In this document: in pieces, positions 33,934-43,956 of the stretch
How positions within the stretch are numbered: position 1 is the first letter of the stretch
Layout: every line of letters begins with the position of its first letter
Assembly (NCBI RefSeq): GCF_900604355.1
Contig: NZ_UWOE01000001.1
Coordinates: 2,356,001 to 2,420,000, forward strand
Direction of reading: 5' to 3'
DNA from: Luxibacter massiliensis
Lineage (GTDB): Bacteria > Bacillota > Clostridia > Lachnospirales > Lachnospiraceae
DNA: 64,000 nt
Notes under the pieces: model-generated
The model's database searches: none
What the model saw: the letters and a program-made list of their open reading frames with translations, nothing else
Told to the model about the DNA's origin: nothing
Made by a program: the position numbers and the translations under genes

Positions 33934-35262
33934 TTAGTTCAATTCCGGCCAATATCCCTTATTTGCCTCTATCATTTCATCCAGGATTTTCTTGGCGACT
34001 CCGGCGCTGGGAACTGTTTTAGACAGTGTCAATGCCTGCCACATCTTTTGATAGCTCCCCTCAATCCATGCTTCCACGCAGAGCTTCTCCACACTCACCT
34101 GCTGCTCCATCAATCCCTTCTGGAACTGCGGTATTGCCCCCTGGCAGATTCTTTCGTATCCGTTACTCCCCACAATACAAGGGATTTCTACCATGGCAGT
34201 CCTGTCAAAATTCTCTACGGCCCCCTCATTGGGCACAATCAATAAAAATCTCTCTTGTGTATTTTTAGCAATTGCACAAGCTAAGTCCACAATATAAGAA
34301 GCATGTACATCGGCCTCAAAGCCGCCGTCTTTTGCAGTCCCTTTCTCAATAATCTGCCTGCAGGCCCCAAATACCTGTTTTTCACGCCCATCCATCACTT
34401 CATTTGCACGGGTATATTCTGGGTTTGAGTGCTCTACCACATAATCAGGATACAGGTAGTATTTCAGGTATGTATTTGGAATTGTCTCTGGGTCCAGGGC
34501 ATATACATCTCTGGCTTTTGTAAATGTCTCCCTCCAGCTCTGGTCTATATGCTGGTTTGTCTCAGAGGCTGCCTGTGCAAACCCATTCTCTTTTACATAG
34601 GCCCGGATCTGTGGCAGCAAGTCACGGCCATCTTTGTCATAAATCTTAGACCACCACCCAAAATGATTTAAGCCATAATAGGAGACAACCATCTCTTTTC
34701 TGGATTTAATACCACACATAGACGCCATCTTCTCTTCCAGGTCAATGGGCATGTCACAGATATTCAGGATCTTGGAATCAGGGCGCAGCCTTCTGGTGGC
34801 CTCGGCCACAATAGCCGCCGGGTTGGAATAATTCAGCATCCAGGCATTGGGAGAATATTTCTCCATATAATCCAGGATCTCAATTACACCGCCAATGGAA
34901 CGCATACCGTATGCCAGTCCGCCTGGCCCGCAAGTCTCCTGGCCTACAACGCCATACTTCAGAGGAATCTTTTCATCTTTCTCACGCATTGCATATTTCC
35001 CCACACGGATATGGGCCAGTACAAAGTCTATGCCGGTAAAGGCGGCCTCCGGGTCCGTGGTATAAGAAAACTCAATCTCCGGGGCATTTTCCTTCAAATA
35101 AATCTCACATGCCTTTGCCACAATTTCCTGTCTTTCTGGATCATTGTCATAGAACTTGATGGAACGGATAGGAAACCGGTCCTGATGATCCAACAACATT
35201 AAGACAATTCCTGGTGTAAATGTACTTCCGCCGCCTGCCACTGTAATTGCATATTTTTCCAT
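33934..35262 (-). CDS. GH4 6-phospho-alpha-glucosidase (GlvA/MalH type)
   Basis: The 442-residue glycoside hydrolase family 4 protein has an N-terminal NAD-binding loop (VAGGGSTFTPGIVLMLL), the metal-binding ICDMPI cysteine motif (about residue 170) and YGLNHFGWW with the conserved His (about residue 200). GH4 enzymes need NAD+ and Mn2+ and hydrolyse phosphorylated disaccharides by an oxidation-elimination route. CDMPI marks the maltose-6'-phosphate group rather than 6-phospho-beta-glucosidases. It is downstream of an alpha-glucoside-type PTS permease that would supply its substrate. Confidence 0.9.
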   Translation of the reverse strand: MEKYAITVAGGGSTFTPGIVLMLLDHQDRFPIRSIKFYDNDPERQEIVAKACEIYLKENAPEIEFSYTTDPEAAFTGIDFVLAHIRVGKYAMREKDEKIPLKYGVVGQETCGPGGLAYGMRSIGGVIEILDYMEKYSPNAWMLNYSNPAAIVAEATRRLRPDSKILNICDMPIDLEEKMASMCGIKSRKEMVVSYYGLNHFGWWSKIYDKDGRDLLPQIRAYVKENGFAQAASETNQHIDQSWRETFTKARDVYALDPETIPNTYLKYYLYPDYVVEHSNPEYTRANEVMDGREKQVFGACRQIIEKGTAKDGGFEADVHASYIVDLACAIAKNTQERFLLIVPNEGAVENFDRTAMVEIPCIVGSNGYERICQGAIPQFQKGLMEQQVSVEKLCVEAWIEGSYQKMWQALTLSKTVPSAGVAKKILDEMIEANKGYWPELN

Positions 35263-35374
35263 GATAACTTCCTTTCCCGTATCCTCTGATACGCTTAACC
35301 TGTTTATTATTAATTAATTTCATAGTAACCAGTTTATATTTCACACAACTCCAGCATATTTTCTGTGCTAAAGT

Positions 35375-37417
35375 TTACTGCTGGATTTCGATACAAGTAT
35401 CTGCGGACGACGCCCTGCCCGGTATAGCCAGGACTTTCTTGTAATTGCCGCTGTTTGTCACCAGCACCGCTATTGTCGTATCATACCCGTCCTCAGCGAT
35501 TGCCTCTCTGTCAAAAGATACCAGTTTATCTCCCTGTTTCACTTTGTCCCCAGACTCTACATAGGAAGTAAATCCCCGGCCTTTTAGTTTCACCGTGTCA
35601 ATGCCTATATGAAGCAGGATTTCCACACCCTCCTCTGTCGTAATCCCCACGGCATGTTTTGTGTCAAATACCAATGATACTTCACCATCTGCGGGTGCAT
35701 ACACCATGCCTTCCTCAGGTACAACCGCTGCCCCCAGTCCCATGGCGCCGGAAGCAAATGCCTCATCCTTCATCTCTCCAAGAGGAATGACTGTTCCGGC
35801 TGCAGGCGACTGCAGGCGGATTTTAGCTTTTGCCGCCCCTTCCTCTCCGCCTTTTTCCATCAAGGCTTCAAACTCATCCCTGACATTGGCCACATCCATA
35901 CCTACAATAATCTGCACTGCATTTCCTTTATTGACAAGGCCATGTGCACCGGCCGCCTTAAACACAGCCACATCCTGTACCAATGAGACATCCCTGACTG
36001 TCAGCCTAAGCCTGGTTGCACAGTTTGTCACATCCTTTATGTTTGCAGGGCCGCCTACTGCATCAAGAAAATCTGCGGCCCTCTTTCGGTATGCATTCTG
36101 GCCTTTAACCCCGGCCTGCTTCTCTTTAAAATCTGCCTTGGAAAAGAATTTTACATCCTCACCGTCTTCACGCCCCGGAGTTTTTATATCAAATTTCAGG
36201 ATAACGGCCCTGAAAACCACGAAATAAACACCGATAAATATAATTCCTATGAGAATCTGCTTTACATAGGTCATCCAATATACACTGCCCAGCGGTATCC
36301 AGTTAATTGCCGCAAACTCGATCAGGCCCCCTGAAAAGTTTCCCACAACCCCCGCCATATAGACGACCATATCCATAATGCCTGCCAGCACAGAGTGCAG
36401 CGCAAACAGCGGAGGGCAGATAAACAAGAAGGTAAATTCCAGCGGCTCTGTCACCCCTGCCACCACTGCTGTCAGGGTAATGGGGATTAAAAGGCCAGCT
36501 ACCTGCTTTTTACGCTCCTTCTTAGCTGTGGAGTAAAAGGCAAGGGCAATGCCTACAGACCCAAAAATCTTTTCCATTCCGTACAGTGCAAAGCCGCCCT
36601 GTGGGAAAAGTTCCTTCAGCGGAACTCCTGACGCCAGGAAGTCGCCCATATGCTGTGTCCAGTATGTTACAATGCCGCCCTGGACTGCCACATTGTCGTA
36701 GAGGAACGGAGAGTATACAAAGTGGTGCAGGCCCGTGGGGATCAGGATTCTGTTGAGGAATGAATAGATTCCCACGCCTGCCGCCCCTGCGCCAGCTAAA
36801 AATGTCTGAAGCATACTGATGGCCATCTGCACCTTGGGCCATACAAGCACTGCCAGGAAAGCTATGGGGATCATGGCAAAGAACCCTAATATGTATATAA
36901 AAGTAGAACCTTTAAAGATTCCCAAAAACTCGGGGAGCTGGGTGTCAAAATATTTGTTGTGCAGCCACACAACTACCGCAGCTATCGCAATTGCCCCCAT
37001 CATTCCCATATCCAGCGTCTTTATGCCCGCCACAGTCGCAAGGCCTGAGCCGCTTCCCGCATCCTGGGTAAAATCCACGCCAAATACCGCGCCCCACTGG
37101 GAAAGGATCGTACTCACAAAATAATTAAATGTCAAATAAATAACCAATGCCTCAAGACAGGCCCTTGCATTCTGTTTTTTGGCCAGCCCCACGGGGAGTC
37201 CGATTACAAACACCAACGGCATATTATTAAATACTGTCCACGACCCTTGGTTCACCACATTCCATATCTGGTACCACATCCCATCCGGGTCAGCCAGGCT
37301 TCCCATAATCTGCTCATTCATAAACAGAGTGGACAACCCTGCCATAATTCCCCCAAATGCAAACAGCAGAACCGGCGTAAACATTGCACCGCCAAACCGC
37401 TGAATCTTCTGCATCAT
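35375..37417 (-). CDS. PTS EIICBA permease, alpha-glucoside (maltose) type
   Basis: The 680-residue protein has an EIIC membrane domain (about 1-420, with PTGLHHFVYSPF and VTEPLEFTFLF). An EIIB domain carries the phospho-cysteine in TNCATRLRLT (about residue 470). A C-terminal crr-like EIIA domain has the phospho-histidine in LLHIGIDTV (about residue 605). It imports and phosphorylates a glucoside, most likely maltose or a related alpha-glucoside. The fused EIIA makes the system self-sufficient below HPr. Its promoter (TTGAAT-17-TATGAT) lies just upstream. It is followed by the GH4 gene. Confidence 0.92.
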   Translation of the reverse strand: MMQKIQRFGGAMFTPVLLFAFGGIMAGLSTLFMNEQIMGSLADPDGMWYQIWNVVNQGSWTVFNNMPLVFVIGLPVGLAKKQNARACLEALVIYLTFNYFVSTILSQWGAVFGVDFTQDAGSGSGLATVAGIKTLDMGMMGAIAIAAVVVWLHNKYFDTQLPEFLGIFKGSTFIYILGFFAMIPIAFLAVLVWPKVQMAISMLQTFLAGAGAAGVGIYSFLNRILIPTGLHHFVYSPFLYDNVAVQGGIVTYWTQHMGDFLASGVPLKELFPQGGFALYGMEKIFGSVGIALAFYSTAKKERKKQVAGLLIPITLTAVVAGVTEPLEFTFLFICPPLFALHSVLAGIMDMVVYMAGVVGNFSGGLIEFAAINWIPLGSVYWMTYVKQILIGIIFIGVYFVVFRAVILKFDIKTPGREDGEDVKFFSKADFKEKQAGVKGQNAYRKRAADFLDAVGGPANIKDVTNCATRLRLTVRDVSLVQDVAVFKAAGAHGLVNKGNAVQIIVGMDVANVRDEFEALMEKGGEEGAAKAKIRLQSPAAGTVIPLGEMKDEAFASGAMGLGAAVVPEEGMVYAPADGEVSLVFDTKHAVGITTEEGVEILLHIGIDTVKLKGRGFTSYVESGDKVKQGDKLVSFDREAIAEDGYDTTIAVLVTNSGNYKKVLAIPGRASSADTCIEIQQ

Positions 37418-37477
37418 AATTTGTGCCCTCCTTAATTCATAATCTCTTCCTTCTGATCAGATGTTTTTCATAGGTCA

Positions 37478-37506
37478 ATCATAGCGGTGATTCCAGGGGA
37501 ATTCAA
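37478..37506 (-). promoter_or_regulatory. Promoter of the alpha-glucoside PTS operon
   Basis: TTGAAT (37501-37506) and TATGAT (37478-37483) on the minus strand are spaced by 17 bases, giving a leader of about 54 bases before the PTS start codon. Confidence 0.65.
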
Positions 37507-37562
37507 GTATTTCAAAGTGTTTAGTAACGCTGCTTTTACTTAGGGTTCTTTCACATCCTGCT

Positions 37563-37574
37563 GTGAAATTTCAC
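37563..37574. promoter_or_regulatory. Palindrome, candidate RpiR operator
   Basis: GTGAAATTTCAC is a perfect 12-bp palindrome about 57 bases upstream of the -35 box of the PTS operon. The RpiR-type regulator encoded just upstream is the likely user, as activator or repressor. This is inference from position. Confidence 0.5.
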
Positions 37575-37603
37575 TTGATTTTTATTCTTTATGCACAAAA
37601 ATA

Positions 37604-37623
37604 CCACCGGATTTCTCCGGTGG
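37604..37623 (-). terminator. Terminator after the RpiR gene
   Basis: CCACCGGA-TTTC-TCCGGTGG is followed on the minus strand by TATTTTTGT. It lies about 135 bases after the RpiR stop and before the PTS promoter. The remaining 37624-37757 stretch shows no gene. Confidence 0.75.
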
Positions 37624-37757
37624 CATTGTGCTTCTTTTTTGGCTTAAGGCATCTTCATCTTTGCGTACAACAGGTATGTCAAGTTCTTTTCCATCCATGG
37701 CACATTCTGTCCTGCATAATACCGTATAACCGGTATCTGCTGCCAAGTCCTAGTATA

Positions 37758-38531
37758 CTATTGTACTTCTTTCTCACATCGCATTTCCTGGTACAGCAAA
37801 TATTTTATAAGCAGCATCTCCACTGTCATAAAAAACAGTGTCGTTGTCTCATAGTTTTCTATATGGGCGGTTCCCACGTTGGAAGTGCTGACATACAGGC
37901 TCTCTGTGCTTAACTGTGCCAGTGTATTGTTTTTCATCTTAGTCATGGAGATGACTTGGATCCCTTTCAGCTTCAGCATCCTGGCAAAATCGATCACATG
38001 GCTGGATTCACCAGACAGGGATACTATGATTACAACATCCCCTTCACGGAGCAGATCCACAATTAAATCCTGCTCCCCCCGGTGCCCCTCAATATGGTAC
38101 ATACAAATTTGGGCGGAAAGAAATGCCCGTTTAAATTCCTGGGCCACAAAAGATTGGACCGCACCGGACCCATAGACAAATACCCGTTTCGCTTCATAAA
38201 TCAGGCGGCAGATGTCAGAATAATCACTCTTTTCCATCTCATCAATTTTCTTGCGGTAGTCGTCACAAACCTGCTTCACAATATCCCTCTGGGGCCTCGC
38301 CACACGGTCTTTTTCCATCTTCAGATGGATTTTCAATTCACTGAACCCGTCCATATCCAGCTTCTTTGCAAAACGCAGGACCGTCGTCCGGGACACACTG
38401 CACTTTTTTGCCAGCTCTTCAATAGTACAGTGGCTGCATTCTGATTTGTGGTTCTCTATATAATTCCAGATATATAAATCGTTTTCATTCAGCTTCTTAT
38501 AGTTCAGCTTTACTAAATCTGCGATTGCCAT
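37758..38531 (-). CDS. RpiR/MurR-family transcriptional regulator
   Basis: The 257-residue protein has an N-terminal RpiR helix-turn-helix (CTIEELAKKCSVSRTTVLRFAKKL, about residues 35-58) and a C-terminal SIS sugar-phosphate-binding domain (VYGSGAVQSF, about residue 118; IVSLSGESSHV, about residue 170). It lies upstream of the alpha-glucoside PTS operon on the same strand, matching the GlvR arrangement. It probably responds to the phosphorylated disaccharide. A GGAGG ribosome binding site precedes its ATG. Confidence 0.9.
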   Translation of the reverse strand: MAIADLVKLNYKKLNENDLYIWNYIENHKSECSHCTIEELAKKCSVSRTTVLRFAKKLDMDGFSELKIHLKMEKDRVARPQRDIVKQVCDDYRKKIDEMEKSDYSDICRLIYEAKRVFVYGSGAVQSFVAQEFKRAFLSAQICMYHIEGHRGEQDLIVDLLREGDVVIIVSLSGESSHVIDFARMLKLKGIQVISMTKMKNNTLAQLSTESLYVSTSNVGTAHIENYETTTLFFMTVEMLLIKYLLYQEMRCEKEVQ

Positions 38532-38559
38532 AATGCCGTACCTCCGGTAACTTCTGCTC

Positions 38560-40545
38560 TTAACGCCTCTGGAATCTTCCGAGAAGAGCCTTCACTGTAT
38601 GGGCCTGGCTGGACAATTCCTCACTCGTTGCGGCACTTTCCTCCGCAGATGCAGAATTACTCTGAACCACCTGTGATATATCTGAGATACCGCTGGAAAT
38701 CTGGTTAATCTCATCAGCCTGCTCATTGGAGAGCTGGACAATTCTCTTAATCTCTTCCACAACTTCTTTAGCCGCATCCACAGCTTCAGTGAGGGATTCT
38801 GCCGTCTCCCCGGCCACGCGGGTCCCTTCGCCTACTGTGCTGATAGAGGTCTCAATGAGCGTCGTTGTGTTCTTGGCAGCCTCAGCGCTTTTAGCGGCCA
38901 GATTTCTGACTTCATCTGCCACGACTGCGAACCCCTTTCCCGCCTCACCGGCCCGGGCCGCCTCCACAGCGGCATTGAGGGCAAGAATGTTGGTTTGGAA
39001 AGCAATATCTTCAATTGTCTTGATAATCTTACCAATTTCATCAGAGGAATGGCTGATTTTATTCATAGCGTCCACCATCTCATGCATATGCTGGTTGCTC
39101 TCCTCCAGCTTCTGGGCCACATTATTTGTAACCTCACCGGCCTCCTCACAGCGCGCAGCGTTCTCATTCACTGTGTCTTTTACCCGGTCCATCCCCCGGA
39201 CTAGTTCCTCAATCTGCCCTGACTGTTCTACCGCCCCCTGGGAGAGTATCTGGGCGCTGTCAGCCACTTGTGTAGCTCCCCCTGCAACCTGGTCAGCCGC
39301 GTCGTCAATTCCGCCGATTACATCATTGAGATTATGGGTGATTTTCTCCAGGGCCTCATGGATACGTACAAAATCTCCCCTGTAATCCTCTTCTGCATGT
39401 ATATTTAAGTTGCCTGAAGAAATCTGCGTCAGTATCGTGGATATCTCCCCGATAATGCGCCTTAAATACTCAGCCGTATTGTAGAACGTATTGGCCAGCC
39501 TGCCGATTTCATCATCTGAATTCACATCCAGCTCTACCTGGAGGTGCCCTTTCTCAATGTTTTCCGCCGCCTTTACTACCTGGCTGATGGGTAAAAGCTT
39601 CTTCCGCAGGACTGTTATCACTATGGCCAATGATACAAGAAGGGCGATAATAAATACAACCAGGTTCGTCACTATCTGTTTTTCCAACTCGTCCTCAATG
39701 ATAGAATTAGGATAGACAAGCCCTACAACCCACTGGCTTTCCGGTTCTGTCATAGCCAGGAAGTTTTTCTTAGCATTGTCATAATCATTCGCTTTAACTG
39801 TCTGGTCTGCATCCGCCACACTCTGTAAAATATCCATGGATACATCTGAAACATTCACGACTTTATCTCCTGTAGGCTGGAAATCTCCATTTTGATGGCT
39901 CAGGATATTCCCTTCTTTATCAAGAAGATACAGATAGGACCCGTCTGCCGTCTGATAACCATCCACAATAGACTTGACTTCAGAGATGGTCAGATCCCTG
40001 CCTACCACTGCATATAGGCTGCCGTCCACAGTAACCGGCGCGGCAATAGTGATGATGAACTCTCCCGTGGTGGCATCTACATACGGAGAAGATATGTACA
40101 GTTCTCCTTTAGATGCATTCTGATAATATTCTGTAGATGTAGGGTCATACCCTGCCTCTGGAACCCAGCCGTCGCCGGAGATCATGGTTTTATCTGGAAA
40201 TACAATATAGTCTGTAATGCCCCCAAAATCTGTGCCGTATTCCGCGGAGCTTACCACAAGATTTGTCACAACCTCTCTGGTGCGCTGCTCCGCCGGCAGC
40301 CGCTCAATTGAATGTTTGAGGAGATTAAGCTGGTCGATACGTATTTCCAGCCAGCTGTTGACCTCCGTTTCATAATATTTCACAGTCTGGCTGACATTTG
40401 CCTCCATATTACTTCTTATAATTCTCCTGGTTATAAAGAAGTTGAAAATAAAAATAACAATAACGGATAAACAGAAAATAATACTGATTAGAACAGCCAT
40501 CCGCCCCGTCAAAGAATGTCCCCTGTTTTTCCCTCTGGTTTTCAA
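38560..40545 (-). CDS. Methyl-accepting chemotaxis protein (dCache sensor)
   Basis: The 661-residue protein has a first helix (about residues 15-37), an outside dCache-like sensor (about 40-290, with YVFPDKT, SSPYVDATTGEFIITIAAPV and VGRDLTISEVKS), a second helix (about 295-315), a HAMP domain and a long signalling coil. The hairpin tip is ILALNAAVEAARAGEAGKG. It senses an unknown extracellular small molecule and controls CheA. The C-terminus lacks a CheR-tethering pentapeptide. It is transcribed alone, between the RpiR gene and the surface-protein gene. Confidence 0.93.
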   Translation of the reverse strand: MKTRGKNRGHSLTGRMAVLISIIFCLSVIVIFIFNFFITRRIIRSNMEANVSQTVKYYETEVNSWLEIRIDQLNLLKHSIERLPAEQRTREVVTNLVVSSAEYGTDFGGITDYIVFPDKTMISGDGWVPEAGYDPTSTEYYQNASKGELYISSPYVDATTGEFIITIAAPVTVDGSLYAVVGRDLTISEVKSIVDGYQTADGSYLYLLDKEGNILSHQNGDFQPTGDKVVNVSDVSMDILQSVADADQTVKANDYDNAKKNFLAMTEPESQWVVGLVYPNSIIEDELEKQIVTNLVVFIIALLVSLAIVITVLRKKLLPISQVVKAAENIEKGHLQVELDVNSDDEIGRLANTFYNTAEYLRRIIGEISTILTQISSGNLNIHAEEDYRGDFVRIHEALEKITHNLNDVIGGIDDAADQVAGGATQVADSAQILSQGAVEQSGQIEELVRGMDRVKDTVNENAARCEEAGEVTNNVAQKLEESNQHMHEMVDAMNKISHSSDEIGKIIKTIEDIAFQTNILALNAAVEAARAGEAGKGFAVVADEVRNLAAKSAEAAKNTTTLIETSISTVGEGTRVAGETAESLTEAVDAAKEVVEEIKRIVQLSNEQADEINQISSGISDISQVVQSNSASAEESAATSEELSSQAHTVKALLGRFQRR

Positions 40546-40726
40546 GAAAACCCCTCCTTTATCTACTTGTAATCTTTATATATTATAATTCTTCCCTCCT
40601 TAGAAATTCAACTCTTAAATTTAACGAATTTTGAAATCGTTTTCAGGCTATCATTGTACGTTATTCTACTGATCCCCCCGTAGGTTTTTAATTTATCTGC
40701 ACCCCATTTCCTCCCAAATTAAAACA

Positions 40727-40767
40727 GGGGCACCGCCCCAGCCGGCATCGGCTTAAGGAAGTGCCCC
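40727..40767 (-). terminator. Terminator of the surface-protein gene
   Basis: GGGGCAC (40727-40733) pairs with GTGCCCC (40761-40767), with an inner GC-rich stem. The minus strand continues TGTTTTAATTT. It lies 13 bases after the stop. Confidence 0.75.
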
Positions 40768-40779
40768 TTGGTATTACTT

Positions 40780-43700
40780 TTAGTTCATTTTTCTTCTATA
40801 CACTACGATTCCTGCTGCTAAGGCTGAAACGCCTAACGCTGTCAGCAGAAGTGCAAAAGAAGCCGTATCGCCTGTCTTTACAGACTGTACAGTCTGGCCT
40901 GCTTTTGCAGTTGTGGCTGTAGTATTTACATTTTTAGCATTTCCTGCACTGTCCGTTTCGCCAGTGCCGCCCCCCATCACTTCGTCTGCCATGACAAGCA
41001 CATAATCTGATGCATGGCTGAATTCCAGTGAGACTGCACCGTCTGGCTGTATCTCCCCGGCATCCACAAAAATCATTCTGTGGTTGCTGTCATACCAATA
41101 CAGGTTGCCGTTTTTGCCGGCATACTCCGCGCCTGCATTCATTGTCAGGGTAGCCTTGAACCCGAAGCTGCCTTCATGGGTCAGGGAAAGCTGCTGTGTA
41201 GGATTATCCCCTGCCAGCTCTTGTACTGTCTTGCTTGGAATTGCATCTGTGTTGAATTTAACCTCCAGGTTAATATCCAACAGATTGTCATCCAAAATAT
41301 CCTGGCCATTGATAGTCCATGTATATCCGTTCATATTAAGATTAAGAGTAATATTCTTTCCTTTGGCAGCCTCCAGCACCTCTTTCGGGACTACCGTTGC
41401 ATCTCCCATGTCAATATCCATGGCCTGGCCTTCAGTGAGGTTTCCAATGCTTTCTACAATCTGCTTGATTGCATCTTCTGGAAGTCCGATACCCGGCTGT
41501 GTAACAGAAGGGTCCTGATCTGTCGGCCCACCGCCGTTGTTGCTGCCTTCCCCTGCATAGCCATAGACTGTGCGGTCATAAGCTGTGCTTACAATCTCTC
41601 CCGCATCCTTCTCCTCCTGTGTCAGTCCTATCGTCCAGGTAAGAGTATCATAGGTATCTGTGCTTGTAGGGATCTTCACTATATCCCCTTCACTGACTGG
41701 CTGGCAAAGTATGATCTCATACTCTTTTTCCATATCCCATGTAACATAGCTCGCCGAATCCTTCTGGCTATCATGAATCAGGAAACGTACAAGACTTTTA
41801 TCATATACTGCCTGAATCGTCAAATCATATCTTTCACCCACGGGCATATCTGTATCATATCCATAGATATTCCACTCTTTAAAGGTTAGGCCTACTACAT
41901 CTCCCGGGGATGCCTTCTTTCCTGCCTCGGCAATGACATCCTTTTTCAATGTATCCTTGGACATCAAGGTAATATAGTGTTCTTGTACACGATACCCGTC
42001 CTCATCAAAATACGAATAGTAGAATGTTACGGGCGCCTTATCATACGATGCATAATAAGACACATAAGAATGGCCGACAATCTGTGTGCTCTCGTCAACG
42101 GGATTCCCTTCATAGTCTGTCCATCCCTGGAATGTAAGTCCTGGATATTCCGGTACTTCCGGGAACTCAATTCCCAGTTCCCCTAAGGTGGTACGGCGCT
42201 CTACATTTTCTTTTCTTCCTGCATTGACTGATTCCCATTCCCCTTCAGCATTGAGATAATTAAAACTATAGTTGAACTCATATGCAGGGTTTACAAAGGT
42301 ATCACCGTTCTTTACTGTAAAATAATACGGATAATTTGGATACCCCAATGTGGAATCATCTGCATCATTTCCCGCCATATCCTGAATGCTTATGTCTCCA
42401 ATATACCATTCACAAGGATATGTGTCATCTGTCACCTCAAAGGTCCCCTCAAAGACTCCATTATTATAGACCAACTCCACGAATATAGAAGTTGTGTCTA
42501 TCTCTGCCACAGGATAAAGATACAGATATGCAGAATATGTATCTAACTCCACATCATCCTTCGCCTGGATTTTAAAATTAACCACATCCCCCGGCTGCAG
42601 CATCTTACCGTTCTGGCTATTGCCTTCTCCCACCTGGATGGAAGTAATCTCCGGGGGGACCTTGTCTCCCTTTGTATCTTCTATCTGGTACCAAATATCA
42701 CCGATCTCTTCAGACAGCAGTGTAACAGTCTTATTTAGTATTTCATATTCAATAGCAACAGCCTTCCATTTCCCGGCTTCCCTCCAATCATCTGCACTCA
42801 GGCTTCCCCTATATAATCCGGCCTCAGCATCATACCATGCACCCGCTGAATAGGTTATATCATATTCTGAGTCCTCATACTTGAACCTGACATAAAATGT
42901 GCCATCCCCATCCTCCATGGCAGGGGTCGCTTTAAAAGTGAACTCCGCACTCTCCCCGGATTTCAGGGTGCTGCCCGGATTTGAAAAATCCACATCTGTC
43001 ACCTTAATATCCTCAATGGACACGGGATCAACCTTAAATGTATACTTGCTTACATTTGTTGCACTGTCCCACACCGGATAAGATGCAGGATTTTCCCGGT
43101 TATCCACAGCTTTTATGTAACTGATACGACCTTCACTGTAAATCATGCCCTTCATCGGATAGGTGCCTTCATACACTTTAGAATTGGCGCTGCTCTGGGT
43201 AAGTGTTATGGAATCAGAATAACTGTTGCTGTCGTCTGAATCTTGGAATTGCAGGCCAACTTCTATATAACTGATTCCGCTCTCCGCGTCATAAGCCTGC
43301 ACAGAAATCTTGAGTTCTTCATCCTGGCCAATGGTTTTCCCATTCTGGTCGAATGTTACAGACTCAATAACCGGCGCGGTAACGTCGTACTGCCCGTCTG
43401 CCATAGGGCTTAACCCTTCCTCGGCAGCCTCTTCCTGTGCGTTCTGCGTATTTCCCCCACTGCTCTCCGCCTCTCCTATCCTGGATTCCTGCTGCCCTTG
43501 GGCCGTCAATGCTGCATCCTTCTCTTCCTGCTGCCCTGAACCCTCAGCTACAGCGCCATCTCCTATGTCCGTGCCGGTGTCTGGCCCTTTAGCTGGATCC
43601 TGACCCTGCCCTGTCACCCCATCCTGTACCTGCTTATCTGCCGGATTTAGATTTGTGACTTCTGGATCTGCTGGCCCTGTACTCGTGCCGCCCTCCAGAG

Positions 43701-43830
43701 ACTGCTGGACAGCGGACTGGCCATCAACAGTTTCTTCGTCTGCCGCCATTGCCCCGATAGGTGTCAAAGCCAAAGCAAGCACCAGCACAACCGCCCCTGC
43801 TTTCTTAAGCAGGTTCCTGTACTTCCACAT
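40780..43830 (-). CDS. KTGD-anchored multidomain surface protein
   Basis: The start at 43830 (MWKYRNLLKKAGAVVLV) follows AGGAGGAGAAGAGAA and gives 1016 residues. The protein has a signal peptide ending near AMAAD, then a low-complexity Gln/Gly/Asp/Pro linker (about 30-145). Several Ig-like or invasin-like domains follow, two opening with a VTxPxIxSV/PPEITSI-type strand. Then come InlB-repeat-like Tyr-rich segments (about 510-720) and a C-terminal domain with TVVPKEVLEAAKGKNITL. The end, VKTGDTASF plus a hydrophobic helix and RRKMN, is a KTGD-type sorting signal. It is probably a wall-attached adhesin or ligand-binding protein. No sortase is in the window. Confidence 0.75.
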   Translation of the reverse strand: MWKYRNLLKKAGAVVLVLALALTPIGAMAADEETVDGQSAVQQSLEGGTSTGPADPEVTNLNPADKQVQDGVTGQGQDPAKGPDTGTDIGDGAVAEGSGQQEEKDAALTAQGQQESRIGEAESSGGNTQNAQEEAAEEGLSPMADGQYDVTAPVIESVTFDQNGKTIGQDEELKISVQAYDAESGISYIEVGLQFQDSDDSNSYSDSITLTQSSANSKVYEGTYPMKGMIYSEGRISYIKAVDNRENPASYPVWDSATNVSKYTFKVDPVSIEDIKVTDVDFSNPGSTLKSGESAEFTFKATPAMEDGDGTFYVRFKYEDSEYDITYSAGAWYDAEAGLYRGSLSADDWREAGKWKAVAIEYEILNKTVTLLSEEIGDIWYQIEDTKGDKVPPEITSIQVGEGNSQNGKMLQPGDVVNFKIQAKDDVELDTYSAYLYLYPVAEIDTTSIFVELVYNNGVFEGTFEVTDDTYPCEWYIGDISIQDMAGNDADDSTLGYPNYPYYFTVKNGDTFVNPAYEFNYSFNYLNAEGEWESVNAGRKENVERRTTLGELGIEFPEVPEYPGLTFQGWTDYEGNPVDESTQIVGHSYVSYYASYDKAPVTFYYSYFDEDGYRVQEHYITLMSKDTLKKDVIAEAGKKASPGDVVGLTFKEWNIYGYDTDMPVGERYDLTIQAVYDKSLVRFLIHDSQKDSASYVTWDMEKEYEIILCQPVSEGDIVKIPTSTDTYDTLTWTIGLTQEEKDAGEIVSTAYDRTVYGYAGEGSNNGGGPTDQDPSVTQPGIGLPEDAIKQIVESIGNLTEGQAMDIDMGDATVVPKEVLEAAKGKNITLNLNMNGYTWTINGQDILDDNLLDINLEVKFNTDAIPSKTVQELAGDNPTQQLSLTHEGSFGFKATLTMNAGAEYAGKNGNLYWYDSNHRMIFVDAGEIQPDGAVSLEFSHASDYVLVMADEVMGGGTGETDSAGNAKNVNTTATTAKAGQTVQSVKTGDTASFALLLTALGVSALAAGIVVYRRKMN

Positions 43831-43956
43831 TTCTCTTCTCCTCCTGATATAATTATTCTGAGATGGAAAATTCACCCATTCCCATTTAATATTATACATG
43901 AATGGAATTTTGGCTGCACATCCAGTTATTACATTTTTTGTCCTTCTTTTTACCCT

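Noticed and set aside
33787..34245. 152-residue plus-strand frame across the permease remnant and GH4 gene
   Set aside because: It uses a different frame from the permease C-terminus and is antisense to GH4. The remnant frame (33776-33883) has the homology.
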